Positions 1-7,125 are shown, counted from the stretch's first letter. The stretch is DNA of 26,891 bases from CALWOS01 sp963595735 (GCA_963595735.1 CAVBJJ010000026.1:1-26891), one strand, 5' to 3'. A program made the numbers and translations. The notes: a model not told the origin generated them from the sequence alone.

Positions 1-34
1 GACACCACCAAAAACTTGTGTTTTTTATGGTGTC
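1..34 (+). terminator. Possible hairpin terminator at window edge
   Basis: Arms GACACCA (1-7) and TGGTGTC (28-34) pair, and the inner AAAAAC and GTTTTT can extend the stem. A T-rich stretch (TACTTTTATTTT) follows on the plus strand. It could end a plus-strand gene lying left of the window, but the stem is AT-rich and its context is cut off. The rest of 35-125 shows no gene and only a very short dyad, CATCT-CAG-AGATG (54-66). Confidence 0.35.
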
Positions 35-125
35 TACTTTTATTTTACAGATGCATCTCAGAGATGAGACACCGCCCTTTTCTGATTTTATGTTTGATAT
101 GCGTTTGCATTTCCCGGCGTTCCCG

Positions 126-956
126 TTACGCTTCCGGCTTGAGCGGACCGTAAAAATAGCTGGCTGTTGCGCCGCCATCGACCAGAAAGGTGGAACCGGA
201 GATGAACGCACCAGTATCGCGCAGCAACAGCTCGGCAACATTGGCAATCTCATCTGCGGTGCCGGGGCGGCCGGCGGGGCATTTGGAAAACATATTTTTG
301 TAGAAATCCCCGCGGATTCCATTGAATTCATCCAGCGCCAGCGGGGTCACGATGATGCCGGGGGCAATGGCGTTGAGTCTTGCGCCGCGCTTGCCCCACT
401 CCACCGCCTGTGCCATGACGCGTTTTTCGTTGCAGCGTTTGGCCATCTGGTAGGCGTGGAGTGTGTCGCGGATGTTCTCCGGCTGCAGCAGGTCAAGGGA
501 AAGCAGCTCCTCGGTGGGCGTGGTGGCAAGCAGGGCGTCTTGCTCCGCCGTCAGGGCAGGCATACGCCAGCCGGACTGGCTGGAGATGGTAAGGCCAACG
601 CCACCCGGGGCGATGACTTTCCCCACCTCCTCCAGCAGAACCGCTGTGCCATATAAGTCCACTCGCAAAATGGTTTCCACAGACGCCTGACTGGGGGATA
701 CCCCCGCTGCGTTTACCAGCATTTTGATCTCACCGTGTTCACAGCCCAGGGCGATGAGCCTTTTGATGGAATCGCGGCTGGACAGATCTGTCTCCGTGGG
801 GATCACATCAAAGCCCGCTCTCTGCATGGTTTGCGCCATAGCGAATGCGTTTTCTTTCTTTTTATCCCCGACCACGATTTTCATACCTGCCCCCATGCGG
901 CGGGCTATTGCTATGCCGATTTGTCCGGCACCGATCCAAAGCATCACTGGTTTCAT
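126..956 (-). CDS. SDR-family NAD(P)-dependent oxidoreductase
   Basis: This 276-residue protein is a short-chain dehydrogenase/reductase, a cytoplasmic Rossmann-fold enzyme that oxidises or reduces an alcohol/carbonyl with NAD(P). The N-terminal dinucleotide motif is GAGQIG (residues 9-14), a GxGxxG variant rather than the classical TGxxxGxG. NAAG is at 82-85, the catalytic serine region ISSQS at 124-128, and the Tyr-x-x-x-Lys pair is Y169/K173 in YQMAK. LNAIAPGIIVTPL and the final SGSTFLVDGG are typical of the family. The insert after the serine (WRMPALTAEQD) belongs to a divergent SDR subgroup I cannot tie to a substrate. The start is the ATG at 956, preceded by AAAGGA. It lies 109 nt downstream of spmB on the same strand, so read-through from there is possible. 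Family assignment is secure; substrate unknown. Confidence 0.9.
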   Translation of the reverse strand: MKPVMLWIGAGQIGIAIARRMGAGMKIVVGDKKKENAFAMAQTMQRAGFDVIPTETDLSSRDSIKRLIALGCEHGEIKMLVNAAGVSPSQASVETILRVDLYGTAVLLEEVGKVIAPGGVGLTISSQSGWRMPALTAEQDALLATTPTEELLSLDLLQPENIRDTLHAYQMAKRCNEKRVMAQAVEWGKRGARLNAIAPGIIVTPLALDEFNGIRGDFYKNMFSKCPAGRPGTADEIANVAELLLRDTGAFISGSTFLVDGGATASYFYGPLKPEA

Positions 957-1018
957 ACTTGTGTTTTCCTTTCTGTGCTTGCCAATTGGATGGCAGCATA
1001 TATCCGTCAGTTTTCTTT

Positions 1019-1027
1019 AGTATAGCA
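1019..1027 (-). promoter_or_regulatory. Possible extended -10 promoter for the SDR gene
   Basis: On the minus strand the sequence TGCTATACT gives an extended -10 element (TGn plus TATACT), about 60 nt before the SDR start codon. The -35 position (TTTTCT at 17-bp spacing) is weak. It would let the SDR gene be transcribed separately from spmAB. Confidence 0.35.
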
Positions 1028-1065
1028 TAGCGTGGGCGAAAAGAAAACACTTGTGCAACTTTGTA

Positions 1066-1581
1066 TCACCCTCCAAACCACCAGCGGGTGACCAGCGCGG
1101 CGGTGAGAAAACCGACCACATCGGCTACCATGGCGGCGGGAAGGGCGTGGCCGCTGCGCCGGATGCCGGCAGCGCCGAAGTAGACCGCCAGCACATAAAA
1201 GGTCGTCTCGGTGGAGCCGAGCATCACGGCGGCGGTGCGTCCTACCAGACTGTCCGCTCCAAAGCGGGAAAACAGGTCGCTGCCGATGGCCAGCGCACCG
1301 CTGCCGCTGAGGGGGCGCAGCAGAAACAGAGGAACGCAGTCGGCGGGAATGCGCAGCCGCTCCAGCAGAGGACGCATCAGCGCTACCAGCGCATCCAGCG
1401 CCCCGCTGGCACGGAACATATACAGGATCGGCAGTAGAATGCACAGCGCGGGAAAAATCCGCAGTAGGGTATACACGCCCTCCTTTGCCCCGTCGCAGAG
1501 AGTGGGGAACAGGGGAATCTGTCTGTGCTGTCCCAGCAGCAGCGCCAGACACAGGATTCCGGGCAGGAGAAAATCCGTCAT
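1066..1581 (-). CDS. spmB: Spore maturation protein B (SpmB)
   Basis: This 171-residue integral membrane protein belongs to the nucleoside-recognition/gate-domain family that includes B. subtilis SpmB (about 178 aa). SpmA and SpmB act together in spore-core dehydration. Hydrophobic helices alternate with short loops. The family signature is visible as RPLSGSGALAIGSDLF (about 89-104) followed by MLGSTETTFYVLAVYFGAAG (120-139). The start is the ATG at 1581. It overlaps the spmA stop by 4 nt (ATGA), so the two genes are translationally coupled. A much longer open frame continues upstream on this strand, but that part is antisense to nothing and frame-shifted through spmA, so the internal ATG is the real start. 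No clear terminator follows. The neighbouring unknown membrane gene and spoIID also fit a sporulation setting. Confidence 0.93.
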   Translation of the reverse strand: MTDFLLPGILCLALLLGQHRQIPLFPTLCDGAKEGVYTLLRIFPALCILLPILYMFRASGALDALVALMRPLLERLRIPADCVPLFLLRPLSGSGALAIGSDLFSRFGADSLVGRTAAVMLGSTETTFYVLAVYFGAAGIRRSGHALPAAMVADVVGFLTAALVTRWWFGG

Positions 1582-2150
1582 GGCCTGCCGCCCAGCACCC
1601 TGGCTGCGGCCAGCCCGGCGGTCACGGAGCAAAGGGAGCTGATCCAAACCGCCGGGAGAATGGCGAAGGGCTGGCGGGAACCGGCGGCCGCCAGCAGCGC
1701 GGCCACCGTGGTGGGGATCAGCTGGATAGAGGCGGAGTTGAGTACTACCAGCCGCCCAAGCTCCGGTGTTACCGTGCCGCTGCCGTCCTGCTTGGCCAGC
1801 CGTCTGGCAGCGGAAATGCCCGCCGGAGTGGCGGCGTTTCCCAGCCCTAGCAGATTGGCGGAGAAATTGGCGGAAAGATCCTCCAGCAGCGCCGGATCGC
1901 CCTTGGCGGAGGGGAACAGTCCCAACAGCAGCGGACGAAACAGGCGGCTCAGCTGCCGCAGCGCACCGCAGCGGCGCAGCAGTGCCAGTACCGCCGACCA
2001 CAGGCACAGCATACCGCCCATGGAAATGCAAAGCTCCACAGCGGCCTTGGCGCCGTCTATGGCGGCGGCTGTGAGCACCCCGCCGCTGCCGTTTGCGGCG
2101 GAAAAGACGATGGAAAGCGCCAGCATGGCCAGCAGCAGAACAGAAAACAT
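1578..2150 (-). CDS. spmA: Spore maturation protein A (SpmA)
   Basis: This 190-residue membrane protein is the SpmA partner of SpmB (B. subtilis SpmA is about 196 aa), of the same gate-domain family. It works in the forespore membrane in spore-core dehydration. Visible features are an N-terminal hydrophobic segment, then AAAIDGAKAAVELCISMGGM, the signature LSANFSANLLGLGNAATPAG (in the second quarter to middle), and LVVLNSASIQLIPTTV. The ATG at 2150 is preferred over a GTG at 2159. GGAAAGGGG lies 8 nt before the ATG but would abut the GTG. That ribosome site is inside a strong hairpin (2159-2198), so translation or read-through may be controlled there. The last 4 nt overlap the spmB start. Confidence 0.93.
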   Translation of the reverse strand: MFSVLLLAMLALSIVFSAANGSGGVLTAAAIDGAKAAVELCISMGGMLCLWSAVLALLRRCGALRQLSRLFRPLLLGLFPSAKGDPALLEDLSANFSANLLGLGNAATPAGISAARRLAKQDGSGTVTPELGRLVVLNSASIQLIPTTVAALLAAAGSRQPFAILPAVWISSLCSVTAGLAAARVLGGRP

Positions 2151-2198
2151 GAAAAACACCCCTTTCCCAAGTCTGTTACCAGACTATGCGGAAAGGGG
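2151..2198 (-). promoter_or_regulatory. Hairpin sequestering the spmA ribosome site; possible attenuator
   Basis: Two nested stems: outer CCCCTTTCC (2159-2167) with GGAAAGGGG (2190-2198), both 9 nt, and inner AGTCTG (2170-2175) with CAGACT (2180-2185) around a TTAC loop. Read on the minus strand, the 3' arm is GGAAAGGGG, which is also the Shine-Dalgarno of spmA, and it is followed directly by TGTTTTTC. The element therefore looks both like a weak intrinsic terminator after the upstream membrane gene and like a structure hiding the spmA start. The pairing is read from sequence; the regulatory role is inference. Confidence 0.6.
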
Positions 2199-2218
2199 CT
2201 GTGTTTATTTCAAAAGAA

Positions 2219-2980
2219 TTATTCCGCCGCGGGCTTTCCGCTGGTACGCAGGCACAGGGCGACCAGCTCCACCGTGCTGCCGAGATACAGCAGCTGGTAA
2301 GAGCCGGAGAGGCGGCCGGCCAGGAACGGCAGGGTGAAAAGCACGGCCATAGCAGAGCAAAACAGCATTGCCCGGGGACGGGCGCCGGCAAAGGCAAATC
2401 CGGCGGCGAAAAAGTGCGCCAGCGTTGCCGCGGCAATGGCGAGGACCTCAATGCCAAAGTCCCACACCACCGGGTCGGCACTGTGCTCCCGATACAGGGT
2501 GACGATCCAGATGCAGCAGAAGATGACCGGAACAAGGGACAGCAGGGCGGCAAAGCCGCTTGCGGCTTTCTGACGCATTTCCCGCGCCAGCAGGGGATAG
2601 CTCACACCGGCCAGAATGCCCAGCAGTGCCACCACCCGCAGCAGGGCGGCCAGACGGTAGTGGGAGCCGGCCTCGCCCAGCAGACGAACGCCGCCGATGA
2701 TGGTGACGACTGCGGCGATGCAGGCCAGGATCAGGTGGCAGGCAGACTTGCGCCCATAGGGGTTTCCGGCAAAGTGACTGGCCGGCATACCGGCAATCAG
2801 GGCGGACAGCACCAGCGCGCCGATCACGATCAGGATAACGACCAGCTTGCCATGGAAGCCGGAGCTGTAAAAGCCGGTGTCGGCGTCAAAGCAGGTCAGG
2901 ATCTGCGCCCAGCGGGCATAGGAGCAAAAAGCGCCCAGCACCAGGCCGACAAGCAGAAAGGAAATTGTTTTTTTACGCAT
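2219..2980 (-). CDS. Polytopic membrane protein of unknown function
   Basis: This 253-residue protein is not assigned to a family. It has about seven hydrophobic segments at roughly residues 5-21, 44-65, 83-102, 113-130, 145-163, 176-198 and 204-222. Between the first two is a short extracytoplasmic loop (CFDADTGFYSSGF). The C-terminus, ending SGKPAAE, is polar. The ATG at 2980 is chosen over a TTG at 2992 because the TTG has GAGAG directly against it; the ATG has only a distant GAGAG, so initiation looks weak either way. The gene is divergent from spoIID and sits just upstream of spmA on the same strand, separated by the 2159-2198 hairpin. Co-expression with spmAB, and hence a sporulation role, is plausible but unproven. 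Confidence 0.75.
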   Translation of the reverse strand: MRKKTISFLLVGLVLGAFCSYARWAQILTCFDADTGFYSSGFHGKLVVILIVIGALVLSALIAGMPASHFAGNPYGRKSACHLILACIAAVVTIIGGVRLLGEAGSHYRLAALLRVVALLGILAGVSYPLLAREMRQKAASGFAALLSLVPVIFCCIWIVTLYREHSADPVVWDFGIEVLAIAAATLAHFFAAGFAFAGARPRAMLFCSAMAVLFTLPFLAGRLSGSYQLLYLGSTVELVALCLRTSGKPAAE

Positions 2981-3098
2981 AAGGAGTACCAACTCTCAAT
3001 ATAGTGGTTTGGGCAGCGCTGTGGACAGGCCGCAGCGCCCCGAAAATCAAAATTTATTTTATACCAAAGGGGACTTTTCGTCAAGGAGGAAAAGCGCA

Positions 3099-4094
3099 AT
3101 GAGAAAAGCCTTTGTTTTGACTACTTTTATGATCTTGTGTGCGCTCTGCCTTCCCCTGCTGGGGCTGGGACAGCAGCGGGAACAGGAAAAAGAAAGCCCG
3201 AAATCCTCAGTGTCCACACCCGCGCCCACCGAACAGGCGGAACAGGGGGGAGACGCAGTCTGGAGCCTGAAGGTCTCTGTGCAGGGGCAGGTGCAGGAAA
3301 CGACCATGGCGGACTATCTTCCCGGCGTGGTGGCGGGGGAGATGCCCGCGGCGTTTCCGGCGGAGGCGCTCAAGGCGCAGGCAGTTGCGGCGCGTACTTA
3401 CATTTTATATAAGCAAAACCACCCCAGCCAGAGCCACCCGGACGCAGTGGTCTGCGATGACCCCGCCTGCTGCAAGGCCTACCAAAGTCCGGAGACGCTG
3501 CGTGAAATCTGGGGGGACAATTACGACAGCTATCAGAAAAAGGTTTCCGCCGCCGTGGCGGAAACGGACGGGCTGTACCTCAGCTATGGCGGCGACCCCA
3601 TTCAGGCGGTGTTTCACGCCAGCAGCGCCGGAAAAACGGAGGCCAGCGGCGCGATCTGGAATCAGCTGCCCTATCTGGTCAGCGTTTCCAGCCCGGAAAC
3701 GCCGGAAACGGTGGAAAATCTGCTCAGCCAGGTCGCGGTCAGTCCGGAGTCGTTCCGGGAAACAGTGCTGGCGCTGGAACCCAATGCGCAGCTGGGGGAT
3801 GAGCCGGCGGGCTGGCTGGGAGAGACCCATCTGACAGAGGGGGAGCGGGTGGACAGTATGGAGATCGGCGGCGTTGCCATTTCCGGCGGAAAGCTGCGCA
3901 CGGCTTTTTCCCTGCGCAGCACCAAGTTCACCCTGGCGTATACGGAGGGGGAATTTGTCTTTCAGGTGTCCGGCTATGGCCACGGCGTGGGGATGAGCCA
4001 ATATGGAGCCAAGCTGATGGCCGAGTCCGGCAGCGATTTTGCGGAGATCCTCAGCCATTATTATCCCGGCACCCAGCTGGAACAGCGCGGATGA
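3099..4094 (+). CDS. spoIID: Stage II sporulation protein D (SpoIID), lytic transglycosylase
   Basis: SpoIID is the membrane-anchored peptidoglycan lytic transglycosylase of the DMP complex (SpoIID-SpoIIM-SpoIIP) that remodels septal wall during engulfment. This 331-residue copy (B. subtilis about 343) has an N-terminal membrane segment (about 5-23), a Ser/Thr/Glu-rich linker, then the SpoIID/LytB domain. GEMPAAFPAEALKAQAVAA carries the conserved glutamate (E81). The metal site is H113-x5-C119-x4-C124-C125, where the family usually has His-Cys at the last pair. The C-terminal motif GHGVGMSQYGA is intact. The start is the ATG at 3099, preceded by AAGGAGG (3083-3089); the longer upstream reading frame lacks a ribosome site. 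Its 3' end overlaps the convergent clpC-type gene by 44 bp. SpoIIM and SpoIIP are not in the window. Confidence 0.95.
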   Translation: MRKAFVLTTFMILCALCLPLLGLGQQREQEKESPKSSVSTPAPTEQAEQGGDAVWSLKVSVQGQVQETTMADYLPGVVAGEMPAAFPAEALKAQAVAARTYILYKQNHPSQSHPDAVVCDDPACCKAYQSPETLREIWGDNYDSYQKKVSAAVAETDGLYLSYGGDPIQAVFHASSAGKTEASGAIWNQLPYLVSVSSPETPETVENLLSQVAVSPESFRETVLALEPNAQLGDEPAGWLGETHLTEGERVDSMEIGGVAISGGKLRTAFSLRSTKFTLAYTEGEFVFQVSGYGHGVGMSQYGAKLMAESGSDFAEILSHYYPGTQLEQRG

Positions 4095-6318
4095 CCGGCG
4101 CGCCATTTTCCAGCAGCACAAGGGCGCTGCCGCCCCGTTGCAGGCGACCGTCCAGCAGCATTTCCGCAAGAGGGTCTTCCAACTGCTTCCGGATCAGATG
4201 CCGCAGTGGTCTGGCGCCCCGCCGGGGGTCATAGCCCTGTTGTGCCAGGGCGGTCAGCGCGTCCTCCGATACCCGCAGCCGCACTCCCGCGGCATCCAGC
4301 CGGTGAAACAGCTGTTCCAGCAGCAGCCGGGCGATATCCCGGGCGGCGTCGGGGCAAAGAGGGCGGAACAGCACGATCTCGTCCAGCCGTCCCAGCAGCT
4401 CCGGGCGGAATTGTTTTTCCAGCAGCTGCCGCACCTGCCTGCGCCGGGCTTTGTCATCTGTTTCCGCCCCGGCGGCAAAGCCCAGCGGGCGGCTGGTTCC
4501 GCTAAGGATCTCCGCGCCGGTGTTTCCGGTGAGTACCAGAATGCAGTGTTTCATATTTACTGTGCGCCCCCGGCTGTCGGTCAGGCGTCCTTCGTCCAGA
4601 ATTTGCAGCAGCAGATCCCAGATGTCCGGGTGTGCTTTTTCAATCTCGTCCAGCAGGATCAGGCTGTATGGCCGGCGGCGGACGGCCTCCGTCAGCTGTC
4701 CGCCGCTGTCGTGGCCGATGTATCCCGGCGGCGCGCCCAGCAGGCGGCTGACGCTGTGCTTCTCGGCGTATTCGCTCATGTCCAGCCGGATCATGGCATC
4801 CGGTGCACCGAACAGGGCTTCCGCCAGCGCACGCGCCAGCTCTGTTTTGCCCACGCCGGTGGGACCGAGAAACAGAAAGCTGCCCAAAGGGCGGCGGGGG
4901 TCGCCCAGACCGAGACGGCTGCGGCGGATGGCCTTTGCCACGGTGGAGACAGCCTCGTCCTGGCCGATGACCCGGCGGCGAAGCCGCTGCTCCAGCCGGA
5001 GCAGCGCGTCCCCCTCGGCGCGGCTGAGCTTTCCGGCGGGAATGCCTGTCCACTCCGCCACCACCTGTGCTATTGCGGCGGCATCCACCGTGGGCTGCGT
5101 CTCCGCCGGAGCGTGCAGCCGGGTACGGCTGGCAGCCTCGTCCAGTAGGTCTATCGCCTTGTCCGGCAGACAGCGGTCATGGATGTAGCGCACGGAAAGC
5201 TCCACAGCCGCCCGGACGGCCTCGTCACAAATCGTCACGGCGTGGTGCCGGGCATAGCGCTCCCGCAGTCCAGCGAGAATGTCTATGGCGATCTCCGGCG
5301 CAGGCTCCCGGATGACAAGGGGCTGGAAGCGCCGCTCCAGAGCGGAGTCGGATTCGATGTGCTTGCGGTATTCCTCCGTGGTCGTAGCGCCGATCAGCTG
5401 GAACTCTCCCCGGCTCAGCGCGGGCTTGAGGAGGTTGGCGGCGTCCAGACTGCCGTCCGCCGCGCCAGTGCCGACGATGTTGTGGATTTCGTCCACGAAC
5501 AAGATCACATCGCCCGTGCGCCGCACTGCGTCCAGCACCGTGCGCAGGCGCTCTTCAAAATCCCCCCGGTACCGAGCCCCGGCCAGCAGGCCGGAAAGCT
5601 CCAGGGAGAACAGCCGCTTTCCCAGCAGCGACTGGGGGACCTGTCCCCGCGCCAGACGCAGGGCAAGCCCCTCGGCCACGGCGGTTTTGCCCACGCCGGC
5701 CGCGCCCACCAGACAGGGATTGTTTTTGCGCCGCCGGGAGAGGATCTGAACCAGCCGCTCCAGCTCGGCCTCCCGGCCGATCACCGGGTCAAAGCGGTCA
5801 AGCATGGCCAGGGCGGTCAGATCCTGCCCGTAGGGGAGCAGCGCCGTGGGCAGCGGGCGCAGGATCGGCAGGGGCTTTGGCGCGGCGGGGGCGGGGCTTC
5901 GGATGGCGCGGTACAGGCTTTCCCGGGGGATGTGCGCCGTTTGCAGCAGCTGCGCTGCGGTGCAGTCCGGCAGCCGCAGCAGTCCCAGCAGCAGATGCTG
6001 GGTGCCGACCCGGCGGCCGGGTTCTCCGGCGGCCTCCTGCCCGGCAAGGGCGATGGCCTGTCGGGCGCGTTGGCTGAGTCCGGCGGCTGGGGTCCCGGGA
6101 CTGCCCCAGCCCACGGCGGCGGTGGTCAGGTCGGAGAGTCGGTCGCTGCCCAATCCCCGCGCCCGCAGCAGCCGGGCGGCAAGACCCTCTTCTTCCAAAC
6201 TCAGCCCCAAAAGCAGGTGCTCTGTGCCGACATAGCTGTGTCCCAGCTGCGCTGCGGCCTCGTGTGCCAGCAGCACCGCATTGCCGGCTTTTTGGGTAAA
6301 ACGCTTGCCTGTACGCAT
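4051..6318 (-). CDS. clpC: ClpC-type AAA+ unfoldase lacking the middle (UVR/M) domain
   Basis: This 755-residue Hsp100 ATPase unfolds proteins for ClpP in the cytoplasm. The double Clp N-domain spans about 1-140 (GTEHLLLGL, GTQHLLLGL). The first AAA+ module has Walker A GAAGVGKT (205-212), Walker B VILFVDE (271-277) and pore loop GARYRG (247-252). The second has Walker A GPTGVGKT (485-492), Walker B LILLDE (553-558) and pore loop GYIGHD. A ClpP-docking loop, LGF, lies at 612-614. B. subtilis ClpC is about 810 residues. The difference is the coiled-coil M domain, here replaced by a short join after SRTRLHAPAETQP (about 397-410). The start is the ATG at 6318 with TGGAGG 6 nt upstream. No ctsR, mcsA or mcsB adjoins, and no CtsR heptad repeat was seen upstream. 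The gene end overlaps spoIID by 44 bp. ClpC is the best name; another Clp subgroup is possible. Confidence 0.9.
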   Translation of the reverse strand: MRTGKRFTQKAGNAVLLAHEAAAQLGHSYVGTEHLLLGLSLEEEGLAARLLRARGLGSDRLSDLTTAAVGWGSPGTPAAGLSQRARQAIALAGQEAAGEPGRRVGTQHLLLGLLRLPDCTAAQLLQTAHIPRESLYRAIRSPAPAAPKPLPILRPLPTALLPYGQDLTALAMLDRFDPVIGREAELERLVQILSRRRKNNPCLVGAAGVGKTAVAEGLALRLARGQVPQSLLGKRLFSLELSGLLAGARYRGDFEERLRTVLDAVRRTGDVILFVDEIHNIVGTGAADGSLDAANLLKPALSRGEFQLIGATTTEEYRKHIESDSALERRFQPLVIREPAPEIAIDILAGLRERYARHHAVTICDEAVRAAVELSVRYIHDRCLPDKAIDLLDEAASRTRLHAPAETQPTVDAAAIAQVVAEWTGIPAGKLSRAEGDALLRLEQRLRRRVIGQDEAVSTVAKAIRRSRLGLGDPRRPLGSFLFLGPTGVGKTELARALAEALFGAPDAMIRLDMSEYAEKHSVSRLLGAPPGYIGHDSGGQLTEAVRRRPYSLILLDEIEKAHPDIWDLLLQILDEGRLTDSRGRTVNMKHCILVLTGNTGAEILSGTSRPLGFAAGAETDDKARRRQVRQLLEKQFRPELLGRLDEIVLFRPLCPDAARDIARLLLEQLFHRLDAAGVRLRVSEDALTALAQQGYDPRRGARPLRHLIRKQLEDPLAEMLLDGRLQRGGSALVLLENGAPVIRAVPAGCRDNNG

Positions 6319-6516
6319 ATACAGCCTCCATTTGTTCAAAATATACAATTCTCATTTTATTGCAAAGCCTCTGCAAACTGCGTCGGATTTCGAAACAAAT
6401 CACGATAAAAAAGACACAAAAACCAAAGAAAACCATGGAAAAGCAGATAAAACACCCGTGAATAATGGTGAAAAACGAGATTTTTGCTGTTTTTGAATTT
6501 CTCGGGAAATTTCCAA
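6319..6516. other. AT-rich intergenic stretch upstream of clpC
   Basis: This is the left part of the roughly 290-nt divergent region between clpC and the ferredoxin gene. It is much more AT-rich than the coding DNA. I found no gene, no CIRCE-like repeat, and no convincing -35/-10 pair for clpC at normal spacing, although TTGCAA and TATATT occur 14 nt apart on the minus strand. Confidence 0.5.
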
Positions 6517-6544
6517 TTGCATTTTCAGATTTTTGTGTTATTAT
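6517..6544 (+). promoter_or_regulatory. Sigma-A-type promoter of the ferredoxin gene
   Basis: TTGCAT (6517-6522), a 16-bp spacer and TATTAT (6539-6544) match the housekeeping consensus well in AT-rich DNA. Transcription would begin near 6551, about 60 nt before the ferredoxin start. Confidence 0.65.
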
Positions 6545-6611
6545 GTGGTTGCATAAGGCAGTGCATAACGCGCGGCCGTGCAAAAATATTATTTCTGTGG
6601 AGGAATTTACC

Positions 6612-6782
6612 ATGGCTTACAAGATTACTGACGATTGCGTTGCTTGCGGCTCCTGCGCCGATGCATGTCCCATGAGCATCATCACCGAGGGTGATGGTAA
6701 GTATGTCATCAACGCCGATGAGTGCGTTTCCTGCGGTTCTTGCGCAGACGCCTGCGGCGCCGGTGCCATCGTTGAGGAGTAA
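6612..6782 (+). CDS. 2[4Fe-4S] ferredoxin, clostridial type
   Basis: This 56-residue protein is a small cytoplasmic electron carrier. It has two near-identical halves, each with CxxCxxCxxxC: CVACGSCADACP in the first and CVSCGSCADACG in the second. Each half supplies three cysteines to one cluster and one to the other, as in clostridial ferredoxins that serve pyruvate:ferredoxin oxidoreductase and hydrogenase. The proline that normally follows the last cysteine is present in the first motif but glycine in the second (CADACGAGAI). The start ATG has a strong ribosome site (TGGAGGAA, 6598-6605). The gene is monocistronic, with its own promoter and a strong terminator. Confidence 0.96.
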   Translation: MAYKITDDCVACGSCADACPMSIITEGDGKYVINADECVSCGSCADACGAGAIVEE

Positions 6783-6805
6783 TCCAAGATCGTAAGATCT
6801 AACAT

Positions 6806-6838
6806 AAAAAGCCCTGCTCGTCCGAGCAGGGCTTTTTT
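6806..6838 (+). terminator. Intrinsic terminator of the ferredoxin gene
   Basis: The stem GCCCTGCTC (6811-6819) pairs with GAGCAGGGC (6824-6832) around loop GTCC, with AAAAA before it and TTTTTT after it. It is symmetrical enough to work on both strands. The same 9-bp stem recurs at 7126-7147. Confidence 0.93.
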
Positions 6839-6938
6839 ACAATTTACTTTCCGCGGCGGTTTATCTGATTGAGGCGGGTCTTGTCCCCTCAAACTCCCCC
6901 GCTGCTGCGAGAAACGATACTGCCTGCTGTTTTCGACA

Positions 6939-7092
6939 GCCTTGCCTCTCCCTATGGGAGAGGTGGCCGAGCGCAGCGAGGACGGAGAGGGAAAACAATG
7001 ACCAATACCATATGAACCCCGAGGGGCTTGATTGTTTGCAAAACCCTCTCAGTCGCCTACGGCGACAGCTCTCCCAAAGGGAGAGCCAAGCT
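6939..7092. mobile_element. MITE-like non-coding inverted-repeat element
   Basis: The left end (from 6939, CCTTGCCTCTCCC) and the right end (to 7092, GGGAGAGCCAAGCT) are imperfect inverted repeats about 50 nt long. Each contains its own small palindrome: CTCTCCCTATGGGAGAG on the left and CTCTCCCAAAGGGAGAG on the right. The left arm continues as CGAGCGCAGCGAGG and GGAGAGGG, and the right arm mirrors it with CCCTCTCAGTCGCCTACGGC. The inside carries no gene. From memory, similar pieces are scattered between genes in gut Clostridia. No target-site duplication could be assigned with confidence. Together with the terminators on each side it fills the 484-nt gap 6783-7266. Confidence 0.6.
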
Positions 7093-7125
7093 TGACAAAA
7101 AAGTCTCCGACTTTTTTGTCAAGCT
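7089..7125. repeat. 37-bp near-perfect palindrome
   Basis: A 17-bp stem, AGCTTGACAAAAAAGTC (7089-7105), is mirrored by its complement at 7109-7125 around loop TCC. It begins within the right edge of the inverted-repeat element and ends directly against the next terminator. Its T6 and A6 runs lie inside the stem, so it is not a standard terminator on its own. Confidence 0.75.

Noticed and set aside
2981..3098. Sigma-E-type promoter for spoIID
   Set aside because: No pair matching the -35/-10 consensus was found in the divergent region, only AT-rich sequence. Expression by sigma-E is expected from the family but not visible.
5780..5800. GGTCAAA-like repeat resembling a CtsR box
   Set aside because: It is inside the clpC coding sequence (residues near FDPVIG), far from the start, so it is coding sequence and not an operator.
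6939..7092. CRISPR-like array or tRNA in the non-coding gap
   Set aside because: The repeats are inverted and only two; there are no regularly spaced direct repeats and no cloverleaf.
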